Shown in pieces: positions 9,701 through 20,226 of a stretch of DNA of 64,000 nucleotides. Source of the DNA: Chara braunii. Lineage: Eukaryota > Streptophyta > Charophyceae > Charales > Characeae. Position 1 is the first letter of the stretch. The number at the start of each line of letters is the position of its first letter. Below the pieces are notes generated by a model that saw only the letters and a program-made list of their open reading frames with translations, ran no database searches and was not told the origin of the DNA. Location of the stretch: contig BFEA01000410.1 of NCBI GenBank assembly GCA_003427395.1, positions 1,301,195 to 1,365,194 on the forward strand, written 5' to 3'. The position numbers were made by a program, and so were the translations under genes.

Positions 9701-10900
9701 CGGGGATAACGGCTACCTACCATTGTCCCTGGTGGAACGACCCTCGGGTATTTATTTTTTGATGAATTATTTTCATTGTCTTCTGACTTTTCGAAATTCA
9801 TTATCTTATCAACATTGATTGATTTGTAGTTATTTTAAAACTTTATGTCATAAATTGTTAATTTTATTACGATGATTTATTCTAAACATTTCAGTTGGAT
9901 ATACATTTTAATTGTTATGATATTAATTGAATCATAATATATTCCTTTTCTGACATTAAAAGTTTATTGTTATTATCTTTAAATTTTCGGTCACTGTGTT
10001 AAGATTATTATCATTCATCTCAACAATTTTTGAGATACTTTATAATTAATTTTGAGACATTATTTTAGTTATGATGTTATAAGATTAACTTTGTTGTAAC
10101 GTTCATTTTAAGTTTGAGTTATTTGAAACATTGTTAACCAAAGGTTGACTTTCTCTTAATATTATTTTGCTGAGTTATGCATTTTATTTATGTATTTCGA
10201 TTGATGTATATTTTGATTCATCAGTTTAACTGGATTCGCATTTATTTTAAGATTATCCATTTTATATTATATGCGATGCATTTCTATGACATGAATATTG
10301 TTCAGATGTGTGGTTTGGATGATTATGAAATTTCATGTGAAAACATTTGTTAGGAATTGTTTTTTTGTGGTTAATTGAAGTTTGTTGTACATTTGTTATC
10401 ATGTCGCAATAAATTTTCGATGAAACTGTGAGCTATGTAAGTAGTAGTGAGGCTCGCGCCTGAGTTATGTTTCTGGTCCACAACAATATGCTGTTTTCTG
10501 GATCCTGTGGTTTAAGGCAGGGAGACTACACTAACATTGAAAGAAAGCTTATCAAGACATATCAAGACGCTACTTATAGAAAAATAACTACGCGTGTCGA
10601 GCAGAGTCATCTCGCCTCCGTTGCCGAGGCCTCACTAACCTCGGTTGTGTGAGATGGTGCTGTTTTACTCTATCAATAACCGATTGATGGCGTCACAACA
10701 TCGACATCAGAGGAAATATGATGAGACTTGAATCTGAAGCAGAGTTCGATGTCGAGATGCTATCCTGTGAAAACGATTACACCACTCCTTGATGCAAGAT
10801 ACAAACAACTCATAAATATCAGCCATGATAACTATGTAAGTTGTTATTTCTTTTCAAAATTTGATTAAACTTAAAACTTGGGTGATAACCTTAAATGAAT
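9701..10900. other. AT-rich DNA, no gene seen
   Basis: I found no protein-like frame, RNA gene or strong repeat. Small palindromes such as AACCAAAGGTT (10136-10146) occur. A 61-codon open frame at 10467-10652 is unremarkable and not supported. Confidence 0.6.
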
Positions 10901-11330
10901 AGTTGATCTCTCGATGGTTCATTTAAACTTTATATGAACAACTTCTTGAAGGTTAATTAATTGGAATGTCAACCCAAAGGTTGTCGGTTTTAGGTTTGTC
11001 AGGGGCGTAATCTGGTGACCATTCAGAAAAACAAATTGTTGGCCGCTAGTGGGATGATGCTAAAACCATTTAAAAAAAAATCCTTTGTATTTTTGTCTTT
11101 CAGGGGCGTAAGTTGGGTCCAAGTTTTGATTTTAGGCTTTCAAGGGGCGGAATCTAGTACTATTCTAATTGATGAGTGCGAGGATGTTAAGTCTTAGGCT
11201 TTTGGAGGCAGAATCCAATTTTGTTATGTTTTTGTTTAGACTTTTGGAGGCATAATCGAGTTTTTTTTATGTTATGATATTTGAGTTTCTGGAGGCTGAA
11301 TCCAAATTTGTTGGTGGAAACTTCCGACTT
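10901..11330 (+). repeat. Degenerate array of GGGGCGTAATC-like units
   Basis: Six loose copies of a unit resembling TTAGGCTTTCAGGGGCGNAATC lie near 10990, 11098, 11134, 11193, 11236 and 11283, spaced about 40-110 bases. Later units drift to TTTTGGAGGCATAATC. CAACC/GGTTG closes a short loop near 10970. No coding signal was seen. Confidence 0.5.
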
Positions 11331-11559
11331 TGTCCCAGACAATTGTTTTTTGTTATTGTGTTTTGTGATTGTTGTTCTCACATGAAAATTTTCATAAGAA
11401 TCATGACTATGTATTGTAATGGTAAACGACGGGGACGTCGTTCAATGGGATCCAGGAATGTTGTCGGGGCAGAAACCCTGACAAGGGTATCTGCAAGGTA
11501 TTTTAAACTTTGAATTGAGAGACTTCATGAGAGATGCGTCTGCCAAAGGCTATTCAAAC

Positions 11560-11602
11560 CAACCTTAGGACCGAGAGACTAAACATTTTGAACCTAAGGT
11601 TG
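11560..11602 (+). other. Perfect 10-bp inverted repeat
   Basis: CAACCTTAGG (11560-11569) pairs with CCTAAGGTTG (11593-11602), with a 23-base loop. It directly precedes the coding fragment at 11604. Confidence 0.7.
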
Positions 11603-11603
11603 A

Positions 11604-11912
11604 AAACTTGCGGTATCCGAAAATTACGTCGAGAAGGGGGTCCATTTGTTTGTCGCCCCGTTCGATGTCCGGCCCAGTGAGTCAGATTTGGAACAGCTCG
11701 AACAAAACAAGGGGGTGTGGTGCCCATTAGAATGGGCAAAAGATGAAAATCTTTTCCACGCCAACATGGTTTATACAGTGGAAGGGATCTCAGTTGACGC
11801 GCTGGTTGAATATAACCAGCAGCTTTCAACGGACACAAACTTATTCTCTGCCTATTTCGACAAAATTTTGGTAAAGGCACAGGGATGTACGGTAGTGGAA
11901 AGGTTGGAATGA
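11604..11912 (+). pseudogene. Unrecognised protein-coding fragment (~102 codons)
   Basis: The frame from 11604 (after an upstream TGA at 11601) to the stop at 11910-11912 reads like a real globular protein. It has mixed hydrophobic and charged residues, few repeats, and stretches such as ENYVEKGVHLFVAPFDVRPS and LFSAYFDKILVKAQG. The first ATG comes late, in NMVYTVEG, so it is probably an exon or the 3' end of a truncated gene rather than a complete gene. I do not recognise the family. No neighbouring frame extends it convincingly. A mobile-element gene fragment is the most likely source given the surroundings, but this is inference. Confidence 0.45.
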
Positions 11913-13468
11913 TAAATTTAAAACATATCCTACTTAACATGATGACCAATCGCACGATTGGGAGCCTAAGGGGCGAACAAGGATTACCGCACCAAGGTGT
12001 GTGGCTGTCGTAAGGGTTGAATGAGCACGCGGTCATCAGGGCTGCGACTCGGCTAATCAGAGAGAAGGCCGCGCCCGACCTTAGTATTTTTTTATTAAGG
12101 CCGAGCGTGAGCCGACTACAGAATGGTGCAGGCAGGGCGTCTGGCCAAGGGGCTCAAAGCCCAGCCAAATGAACAAGGGCGGGGGGGGCGGGCATGCCAA
12201 CAGGCTTAAACCTTTGAGTCTGTTGGGCTTTGTCGAGGATGACCTAGTGAGTGGGCATGCTCTTCTTATAGAAGAGTTACTCCTATCTGGTGAGTGGGCA
12301 GACTTTTCTTATAGAAGAGTTGTTCCTATCACGGTGTGATAGGAGCTAGCTTGGTAGGTAACCCACTAACCTTACATCCAGTAGATGCGAGGATTGAAGT
12401 TTATAGCCCCACTGAGCTAGTGCTTTTTGACGGAGCAGCTCGTGGGCCAACGAGTATGGCACGGTCATCTCGACCGTGTGATTGATGAAATGAAGCAGCC
12501 AAGATTGGCGTTGTGAACTAGCATGGTCCCTGCGTAAGGATTATACACATATGTTGACAAATTATCTATTTTTTAAATTTTTCATAAATTCTCTCTTGGA
12601 ATCGAACTTGGGTATGTATTTCAACATTTTGTAGGTTCACCATGATTGGGGGAGTGGCAGTGGCTTATGCCAACGGGAAGCAAAAAGAAAAAAAATAATA
12701 AAATAAAAAGGAGAAGAGGGGGAAAAAGAAAAAATGAAAAAAAACGGGGATGAAAAATTTAGAAAACTCATGTTTTCAAATTCGCACCTATATTTTTTAA
12801 TGGCTCAAATCATTTCCCTTAGCTTTGAATTTTTTTTTTTTGAGTAGGTGGACACCTCCGCCACACCTGTGAATTTTTTCAGATTTTTTTAGACGAATGC
12901 TTTATTAAGAAGCTCCAAAGTTGGGGTACTTTTTGCACCCATCTCTGAGCATGTTTGGACTTGAGCTCGTTAATATCACAAGTTGCTTGTTGCTCCCCTC
13001 AACCTGTGGACTAAGCAGGTGGTGGGCAACGAGGCAGCAACCCTACCTCGTTGGTAGGGTTGCAATCCTTATGCTAGTGTGTCTTTCCATGATCTGACAG
13101 GAGATTCATGTCCATTGTTGCACTCCTTGGGAGCAATGAAACAAGGTAAGTTTTTTTTTGTTTTTCTTTTTCTTCTCTTTGTTTTCCTTTTATTTTTCTC
13201 CTTGCTGTTTTTCTTGCTTTTTCTGATTCTGGCCTCGTTCCTGACCAGATCCGTTAAGTTTCTTCGGAATGTGTAGTAGAAGAGGACAGAGGAGGTGGCT
13301 TGAACGTAGCTATAAGGCAGTCTAGGTGCATAGTAGCAGCGAAATTTGGCTTGCTTGGTTTAGGACTCGATCTCTAGTATTGTAGTAACCTGGTAGCCNT
13401 CGCCAGGACTTAGGGGTGGTGTGGTGTGGTTTTGACGGGTAGAGCATCAGAGCCGGAGTGATTATCCC
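11913..13468. other. Noncoding DNA with small hairpins, no gene seen
   Basis: Two related segments, CTTCTTATAGAAGAGTTACT (12262) and TTCTTATAGAAGAGTTGTTC (12306), each lead into CCTATC and can fold as CTCTTCT/AGAAGAG or a shortened form. TCCTATCAC (12324-12332), loop GGT, GTGATAGGA (12336-12344) is a perfect 9-bp hairpin. AT- and purine-rich tracts (12680-12760) and a T-rich tract (13147-13230) follow. Confidence 0.6.
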
Positions 13469-13469
13469 G

Positions 13470-13852
13470 TGATGCACTGGTTAAATAGCTGGATCAAGAA
13501 AGTGAGAATCCTCTCTAACCGGATGACGTCGACACGACTGGGGGAATGGATTGTGTGGGAAGGGGGATGGGTCATCTCTGACGACTGTGGCAGTCGTGCC
13601 TCTCATCACTCATCATGCGCTTCAAGTGACCACTGTTAACAGCCACGTGTTAANGAAGGGGGATGGGTCATCTCTGACGACTGTGGCAGTCGTGCCTCTC
13701 ATCACTCATCATGCGCTTCAAGTGACCACTGTTAACAGCCACGTGTTAACGTGAGTCTGTCTTATAATTAAGATGCTTTGATGAATCTACAGCGTGTATG
13801 GCCTCTGGCCGAGTGTGTTGTTGACTGCGTGCTTGGCAGTTCTCTGAATCCT
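13470..13852 (+). repeat. Repeat upstream of the CCHC/GIY-YIG frame
   Basis: The block from GCACTGGTTAAATAGCTGGA to TTCTCTGAATCCTATC is present in inverted, near-identical form at 30112-30395. The distant copy has no coding frame beside it. This could be the 5' terminal or untranslated region of the element that carries the downstream frame, with the other copy a solo remnant, comparable to a solo long repeat. A matching copy 3' of the frame was not found. Confidence 0.6.
13559..13749 (+). repeat. 95-bp identical duplication split by one N
   Basis: 13559-13653 and 13655-13749 are identical and separated by a single N at 13654. The inverted relative at 30112-30395 has only one copy. The pattern is that of an unmerged contig overlap rather than a biological tandem repeat. 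The open frame running through it is an artefact. Confidence 0.85.
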
Positions 13853-14008
13853 ATCATCCAAGGTCGTAACCATCTAGGAGATCGTACCTAGCGGAGGTGG
13901 CGGCTTATGATAAGAAGCGTTCGTTGGTAGCTCAAGACGAAGATTCGGTGTGAAGATTGTACTAGCTAGAGGACTATCGGATGTTGAGGGGTTTATCTTC
14001 GATATCTG

Positions 14009-14968
14009 ATGAGTGACGGAGCTGATTCAAGAAGAAACATGGAAGGTGGGGGTGGTGGCGGTTTGCCGCCAGACAATTGGAAGTGTTATAAATGCGGCGA
14101 AGGTGGCCACTTCATATGTGACTGTGCAGAGTTTGGGCAGGTGAAAGCTCTCGGGCGTGCCTTTGTCCCGTCTGCACAAACGGTTAACCCCACTCACATG
14201 GGTAGACCCGCGGTGGCTAGTACAAGTATAGCTGCTCGGAGGAGCTGGTCGGATGAAAGTGGGACTGAGAGGGGCGAGACGGGAGATGATACGAATGCGC
14301 TCATGAGGGAATACTTTCTGCAAATGGCGGAGGAACGTAGAAACCGTGTTGAGCGTGAAGCCGAGGAGGAAAAATGTCGTAAAGAAGAAGAACTCAGACA
14401 GGAGCGAGAGAACAAAAGGTTGCTTCGCCAGGAGGAAAGACAAAGGCTAAAAGCGGAGCGTGATGCGCGTTTGCTACGGATTATTCGTAGTGAAATGCGC
14501 AAGGACCGGAACGAAGAGAGGGAAAGGTATGAAAGGAGAGGGAAAGGCGTGGTCAAAGCTGGTTGTCGATCCGAATCCATAGAGGATGAAAAAGAGCGGC
14601 TACGTCGGCTGATTGCACCGAAGACAATCGGTAATACCGAGGAAGAAGTTGATGACGAGTTGTTGGCATTACGCGCGTTGGCGGCAAAGTTGAATTTGAC
14701 GGAGAAAAGGAAACGTGGTCCTGATTTACCTGTTGGTAATAGTCCACCTATAGTCACACCGGAGAAGAAGTCAAATACGAAGTTGTCGGGGGAGTCCATG
14801 GCGCGAATTGAGTTGTTGAAAAGTGAGCAAGGCGCAGATGCGGGTACTTCGTGTACACCGAGGAAGATCGATCTTTCACTCAAACATATTGTGGCGTCGT
14901 GCGGCCCAGGAGGAAAGGAGAAGTTCGAGAAGGAATGTTCAGACTTCTATGATGCGTTGACCATTTAG
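14009..14968 (+). CDS. CCHC zinc-knuckle, coiled-coil protein (N-terminal part of a retroelement frame)
   Basis: The frame starts at an ATG (14009) and runs 319 codons to TAG. Residues 26-39 form a perfect retroviral-type zinc knuckle, C-X2-C-X4-H-X4-C (C26, C29, H34, C39), preceded by a glycine-rich stretch. Residues about 105-185 are dominated by Glu, Arg and Lys and should form a long coiled coil. A second basic, Pro-containing stretch lies around 240-265. Such knuckles bind single-stranded nucleic acid in Gag or ORF1-like proteins of retroelements. The stop at 14966 is in frame with continued protein-like sequence that leads to a GIY-YIG domain, so this is likely the front of a longer protein. 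The upstream repeat (13470-13852) may be its leader. Function beyond nucleic-acid binding is inference. Confidence 0.7.
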   Translation: MSDGADSRRNMEGGGGGGLPPDNWKCYKCGEGGHFICDCAEFGQVKALGRAFVPSAQTVNPTHMGRPAVASTSIAARRSWSDESGTERGETGDDTNALMREYFLQMAEERRNRVEREAEEEKCRKEEELRQERENKRLLRQEERQRLKAERDARLLRIIRSEMRKDRNEERERYERRGKGVVKAGCRSESIEDEKERLRRLIAPKTIGNTEEEVDDELLALRALAAKLNLTEKRKRGPDLPVGNSPPIVTPEKKSNTKLSGESMARIELLKSEQGADAGTSCTPRKIDLSLKHIVASCGPGGKEKFEKECSDFYDALTI

Positions 14969-16321
14969 GAACTCAAGGAGGCTTGCCGGCGCGAGAAAGT
15001 TGCCTATGAAAACCGTGAGTTGGCCATAAAGCGTTTGGTGATTCGACGATCGTCAGTTGCCTACGATCCTTCGGTTATTCCGCTTCCAACAATTCCACGG
15101 ATGCAAACAAGGGGCGCTAAAGGCGTCATGATCAAAGATGGTAAGGAAGAAAGGAGGTCGGATCATTGTGACTCCGGGCAATCGTACTCTGACGAGGAAT
15201 CTGAGTGAGGTGCTGATTGTTGCAACGACTATTTGGAGGTGGCCGAACGACTTTGTGATCGTAGACTACATAACAAGGGTAAGTGTAAGACTGATGAGGG
15301 GATACTTCGGGCTGCTACGATTGGATTGATTTTGAGTGAGAAGTTAAAATGGGGTGAGAAATTCGTGAATTACTGGTTGGACGAGATAGAGAAAGGGAAG
15401 TTTGACTTGTCGGAGCCGCGAAGCTGTGTTTATTTGCTGATCTCGCCCAGGTACAAGCAAACTTACATTGGCATGACGGAGCGTGGGTTTTGGGCACGGT
15501 GGCGAGAGCACTTTAGGCAAGGAAGGAGGGGGACGAAGTAGAGGCGGCAATTATATAACTGCCTGGGGAAGGTCGGGGCTCACCGGTACGTAGCACTACC
15601 ATTATTCTTAAGCGAAGATCGTTCAAAATTAGAGGCTGTTGAGGCGACCCTGATTAGGCATTGGTCACCTTCGCTGAATGTTCGATCGGTAAAATCAAGG
15701 AAAACACCCAAGAAATCCAAGCGTAGGCCAGGAAGAAGGGAGAGGATGAAATGGAAAGGCGACACTGGCAGTAGGCTAAGAGAGTATCATAAGGACACCG
15801 GGAGAATCTTGGAAGTAAGCCTTGAAGGAAAAAATGAAGGCAGTGTAAAAGTTGTGGAAACGTTACGAAGCTTGATCAAACGGAAAGGGGAGGTTGTTCT
15901 CTATTGTAATGGCGGAAGGACTTGGGTGGATGGCTGGCGAGTGGTGCAGAGGTTGTTCGGAGAGACTAGGGTAAAATTTGGAAGAGGAACGCGACCTCTG
16001 CGACGGTGCAAGAAGTACTTCGAAACTGAAGGAAGAATTGTCCTCCGAAGGATTACGGAGGCCTCACCTGCTGCGCTGGCCATCGGGGATGAGATGGTCG
16101 GGATGTTCAAGAACCAACGAAAATTGAAGAATCTTCGAACCAAGAGTTTGGTCGAGTTAGCAAGGTACTATAGTGCGGTCAAGATTTTCACAACAAAGAG
16201 AAGCAGATCCAAGGCAAAAATGATGATTTCCAGGGTTGTCCGTGATAATTTTGGAGTAAACATCCGAACGAGGATCATTGTGAAGACTCAGTATGACGAG
16301 AGTTGTTGCGACAAAACTTAG
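14969..16321 (+). pseudogene. Continuation of the same frame: GIY-YIG endonuclease domain and C-terminal region
   Basis: The same frame as 14009 continues, broken by TGA (15206-15208) and TAG (15539-15541), to a final TAG at 16319. A GIY-YIG nuclease domain spans about 15425-15680. The first strand has VYLL with Y at 15431, then YIGMT with Y at 15464. Arg in RWREHF lies at 15497, the metal-binding Glu in EATLI at 15641, and P-S-L-N ends at 15679. All hallmark positions of the family are present, though the TAG at 15539 falls inside the domain. About 190 residues follow (15746-16318) with no domain I recognise. No reverse transcriptase is joined; the frame ends where CTG-rich DNA begins. An N-terminal GIY-YIG is known from the Chlamys/Naiad group of Penelope-like elements, so a 5'-only fragment of such an element is a reasonable guess. 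A domain of another retroelement is also possible. Confidence 0.65.
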
Positions 16322-17483
16322 TTAGCCCCTGGACTACTGCTACTTAGGCTCTGATAGCGGCTGCCGCTTTGACAGTGCTGATAGGCCACTGCAGCTGTGC
16401 ATAGAGCGTTGTTGAGGGTTGTGTTCCTGGGGGCTATTACCGTGCGCTCAGGAGGTGGCGGATGTTTGGGTCAGTATCTGCTCAGCAAGTTGCTGATGCT
16501 GTTATGAGTGGCACTTCGTACTACGGTTGCTTTCTTTGCAGGTTTTTGCCTTCAACATTGGGCCAGCGCTGTGAACTTCGAGTATGAGTGTTAGTAAGGA
16601 TGTTGATGCTGGACGCTGCTGATTACTCTGACCAGGTGATGCCATGACCATGCCTTTGTCTGGTGCTGTGCGGCTAGCTCTACGGGGCAAGGGTGAGACC
16701 CCCCGCTACTAAGCATGCCCTCTCTCACGGCTGTTTTCATAGGAGTTATAGCCATGACCTTCGTCATAATAATCATCACTACCCCGTTGGTTATTTCGTA
16801 CTAAGTTTCAAATAAACCTAGTTGGAGTTGACGGCCAGATGCACTCGTACTTAAAGGGGCCGCTGTAGGCAGCAGAGGAAGAGCGGGCTGCGAAGCTGCT
16901 GGCCCACTTTTTTGGCTTGCGACGCTGTTTGCCGTTGGATGAGGCTGCAACAAGGCTAACCGCGGGGTGTCTTCTCATCGAGCGTCCAATTGATTACAAT
17001 ATCTGGTATGCTCTACTACTAGGTGGGCTGCAGGTTGCCTTGGTTGTGTTTCTGCTGCAGCAGCTGCTATATCTGTCACAAAGTGCTATGGTTACTGAGT
17101 AACTCTACACTACTGAGCGCGCTGTGTACCGCTGTGTACTGCTGCTACGGTTGCTGCGTCTTCAGCTTTGCATACGTTGTGGTGGTTGCTACAAGCTCTC
17201 GGCCGGTCATACGGGTACTGTTATAGCTGCTGAGTATTAGTTGCGCCAATACACTGTGTTTCACTATGTACTGCTGTGCCTCGAATAGACTAAGGAGCTG
17301 TACCTGGACACGGTCTCTCCAGGCTGAGAGGCCGCGGTCTGGTCGAAAAGAGGGATACGAAAGCTTGGAGGGGGGGGCGGAGTTTGGTGCAGCGAGGGTT
17401 ATTGCTGTGACTCTGAGAGCCTGTCAGGGGACTTGTGCGTTGCATTCTGGCCGTGGTTTTGGTTGTCTTCTGTGGCGGTATTG
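16322..17483 (+). other. CTG/TGC-rich DNA 5' of family-1 copy B
   Basis: The stretch is rich in TGCTGC, CTACTGC and similar words, giving Cys-rich spurious frames. Similar DNA precedes copy E (52020-53068) and, inverted, follows copy D (43830-44800). A shared word TCGAATAGA occurs at 17280 and near 52577, and inverted near 44010. It may be an outer block of family 1. No gene was seen. Confidence 0.5.
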
Positions 17484-18060
17484 ACCATCATTACGGGGCC
17501 CTCAGACGCATCCAGGTAACGTGGCCCTCTCCAGTGAGTTTGAGCGCACCTCTCTTGGATCTGAGCGTCTAACCTGTCTACTTCTATCCTTCTTACTCTC
17601 AGTCTAGTATGAGGTTACGAGAGGAAAGCGGCAGGGGGGATTGGCAACCCGTACGACCGCGGCAAGACCTTGTGGGAGGTCAGCCCACCGATTGCGGGAG
17701 CTCCGCCGGAACTNAGGAGGAGTTCTGGGGGCGGGGAACTCAGAGGTAACTTTCTTTTTCCCTTATATACCCAGATATAACCCCTATCTATATCTTTCTC
17801 TATGTATTGGTTGAGTACTGCGCATGCATCCTATAGTTGACTTTTGTCTAACTTTCAGGATCTAAACTCAGATAAGCTAAAGGAATGCATGCTTAATCTT
17901 AAGTTTTAGTTTCTTTATGGTATGAAAGCAGGCATGTATCACACAAGGGGGTGCATCTGGGGGGAAGGGTGGGAGGAAGGCAGTTATACATGAAGTTTGN
18001 CCGGGTCCTTTAGGTTGGGGAAACCCAGTGCTGTGTTTCATTCTGGTAATGCATGAAGTA

Positions 18061-19013
18061 GTCAGACCCTTCTGTAAGTTCAGGGGGTCTGATTGCTTTG
18101 GAGGCTGGGAGGTCCCCATAAGTTTAGGGAGACCCAGTGCTATGGTTTGCGTGGAGAGTTAGGCTGTTCTGTAAGTTCAGGTGGCCTAACTGCTCTGACT
18201 TGTGAAGGCTTGACTGTGGTTGAAATTTTCAGGGACTTAGGGCGCTCGATAAGTTTTGGTACCCTATGTTGCCTTGATTTTCTTTGTTTTTTTTTCTGTT
18301 TCTTTGTTTCTGAACAAGGTGACTGAGCTGTTCTGTAAGTTCAGGTGGCGTAGTCCCTTTCTGTTTTATTCTGAGGGAGTAGCTTTGAAAAGGAACTTGG
18401 CCCTTCTGTAAGTTCAGGGGGCCACGCACATGATGATTTAGAGAGGAATGAACTTGGCGAAGAGTTGGGTCCTTCTATAAGTTCAGGGGATCTGGCTCAA
18501 AGCCGCGCACATAAGGGTTCAGAGGGGACTGACTTTGGCAAGAAAGATAGGTCCCTCTGTAAGTTGAGGGGATCTAGCCCAAAGGCCATGCACGCTGGAT
18601 CAGGGAGAAAGGAGTTTGGCAGAGAGGCAGATCCTTCTGTAAGTTCAGGGGGTCTGACTCAATGCCTCGCACATGTTTGAACCCGAAGGTTATAACTTGG
18701 ATACACTTTGATATTATATTGTTTAAGAACAGGCTAGTCAGACCCTTCTGTAAGTTCAGGGGGCCTGACTATAGCTTATCACAACCTGAAGAGAGTATGA
18801 ATTAAGAATAGAACTTGAGGTAAGATGGGGCAGACTGAACGTGAGGAGTTCAGTCCTATGCAACCTTAGAAGACTAAATTCAGATAAATATATATAACTG
18901 GGATATTAAGCAGTTCAGGGCTTATGCCAAAATGAAGAGAGAAGTAGTTGTGCCCTCTGTTTGTGTATATTCTTGGCTAAGTCAGACTGTTCTGTAAGTT
19001 CAGGTGGTCTGGC
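18061..19013 (+). repeat. TAAG-loop hairpin array in copy B
   Basis: About twelve units centre on TTCTGTAAGTTCAGG, where CTG/CAG closes the TAAGTT loop. Outer arms differ between units: TCAGACC/GGTCTGA (18062-18068, 18086-18092), GTTAGGC/GCCTAAC (18158-18164, 18184-18190), AGTCAGACC/GGCCTGACT (18736-18744, 18762-18770), GTCAGAC/GTCTGGC with one T-G pair (18981-18987, 19007-19013). In copy A the inner pair is CCA/TGG and in copy D it is TTC/GAA, so the pair next to the loop changed on both sides. Confidence 0.85.
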
Positions 19014-19289
19014 TTTATGCCTTTTGTAAGCTGGGTACAGAGGGATAACTCACTGAGAGTTCATGAACTATTGTTGGAAAAGTCTCAAAATTGGGGAGGT
19101 GAGAGGACTTACCTTTGTGGTATGGCTTTGCATGTGGATGAGTCGCACCTGTGTCTAGTCTGAGGTTTGTATTGATAGGTAGTTGCTTTAGTGCTCGCCA
19201 TGTGATAGAGCTATAAGAGGTAGTTGTCTTTTCTGCTTAGTCTTGTTGTCTCGCAGTTTCTGGGTCACTTTGTAGATTTGGTCTTGTAG

Positions 19290-19640
19290 AAATCTTGGAA
19301 AGTTACTTTCTCTACGGGAAGCGCTGCCGAAATTTCTGCAAAACCAAGGAGTTGGTTAAGTTTGACTCTTCAAAGGTTGAACTTTTGTTGAAGTACTTCT
19401 GACTTAGTAAGAATTTGGGAAACCTTCCTTTCTAGGGGAAGTGCTGCCCAAATTTTTGCTAGTTCAGGGACTTAGACAAACATTGACTTTTGAAAGTTGA
19501 GATTTATCTTAGTGTCTATATTTGAGCTCGTATAAATTCTGGGAANGNAGTTTTCCTACGNGAAGCGNTGCCNAAATTTTCTTGTTTTTAGAGGAGTTAG
19601 ACTATAAGTCGACAGGTGGCGACCCTTAGGCAATCACTTA
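19290..19640 (+). repeat. GAAGCGCTG hairpin array in copy B
   Basis: Three units are visible. The first pairs GAAATCTTGG (19289-19298) with CCGAAATTTC (19327-19336). The second pairs AATTTGGG perfectly with CCCAAATT (19412-19419, 19447-19454). The third has several Ns. Each loop contains GGGAAGCGCTG or GGGAAGTGCTG, and each unit is followed by GGAGTTRG or a variant. Confidence 0.75.
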
Positions 19641-19868
19641 TAGGAGAGGTGTACCTAAAGATCTAGGTNTTACTCTGGGTACTTNTACANGGGTAAGTTT
19701 AGGCCTAACATCTGTAGAATTCGGGTGCAGATGAGATATGGAGGTTACCCTCCATACGCTTATATGATTAGCTGGAATATTGACTTGTCTTGTTATACAG
19801 GTTTACTCTTTGGTTAATTTGATCCAGAACTTGGGTCAGTGTCAGCTCGATCCTACAAGGATCGTCTT

Positions 19869-19887
19869 CTGTTATCCTTGATAACAG
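19869..19887 (+). other. CTGTTATC/GATAACAG hairpin
   Basis: It is a perfect 8-bp stem with loop CTT. Copy C has the same stem with loop AGT on the plus strand (21989-22007). Copies D and E read CTGTTATC/GATAATAG in the sense of the element, a G-U wobble in place of G-C. Loop sequence and length vary while the stem is kept. Confidence 0.75.
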
Positions 19888-20226
19888 GTCCGTTACCGAT
19901 TCGTCGGTCTACGACTCAACTCCATCCCTCTTCCCTTGCTCAACCTAAAAGAGCTTTGGCCGGTGGTTTTCGTTGTTTCATTAAGGTTTTCACCCGGGCT
20001 TTTATTGAATGGTCATTTAAAGGAAACACTGAGTATTTATTTACGGAGGTTGGACGGAGGTTGGGGTTTGCATGGCTAAAGCATGGGGTGTGAGTACAAN
20101 GAAGTGATTGAAGTTGACCCCGTGTAGTGTGTGGGCTCTATTCTCTCTGTTCAACTTTGATGTGAATGCAGGTATGTTTCCTGGGTCAGATTTGCATCGT
20201 GATTGTGAGAAGTGATCGACCCACAA

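Noticed and set aside
13995-14045. Hammerhead ribozyme (CTGATGAG followed by GAAAC)
   Set aside because: The core words occur, but there is no helix II between them and no flanking helices. The CTGACGA at 13577 lacks the GAAA box, and CTGATGAG at 15289 also has none.
15206-15208. TGA as a selenocysteine codon in the GIY-YIG frame
   Set aside because: Some Naiad elements encode selenoproteins, but two of the three stops here are TAG and no selenocysteine insertion element was seen.
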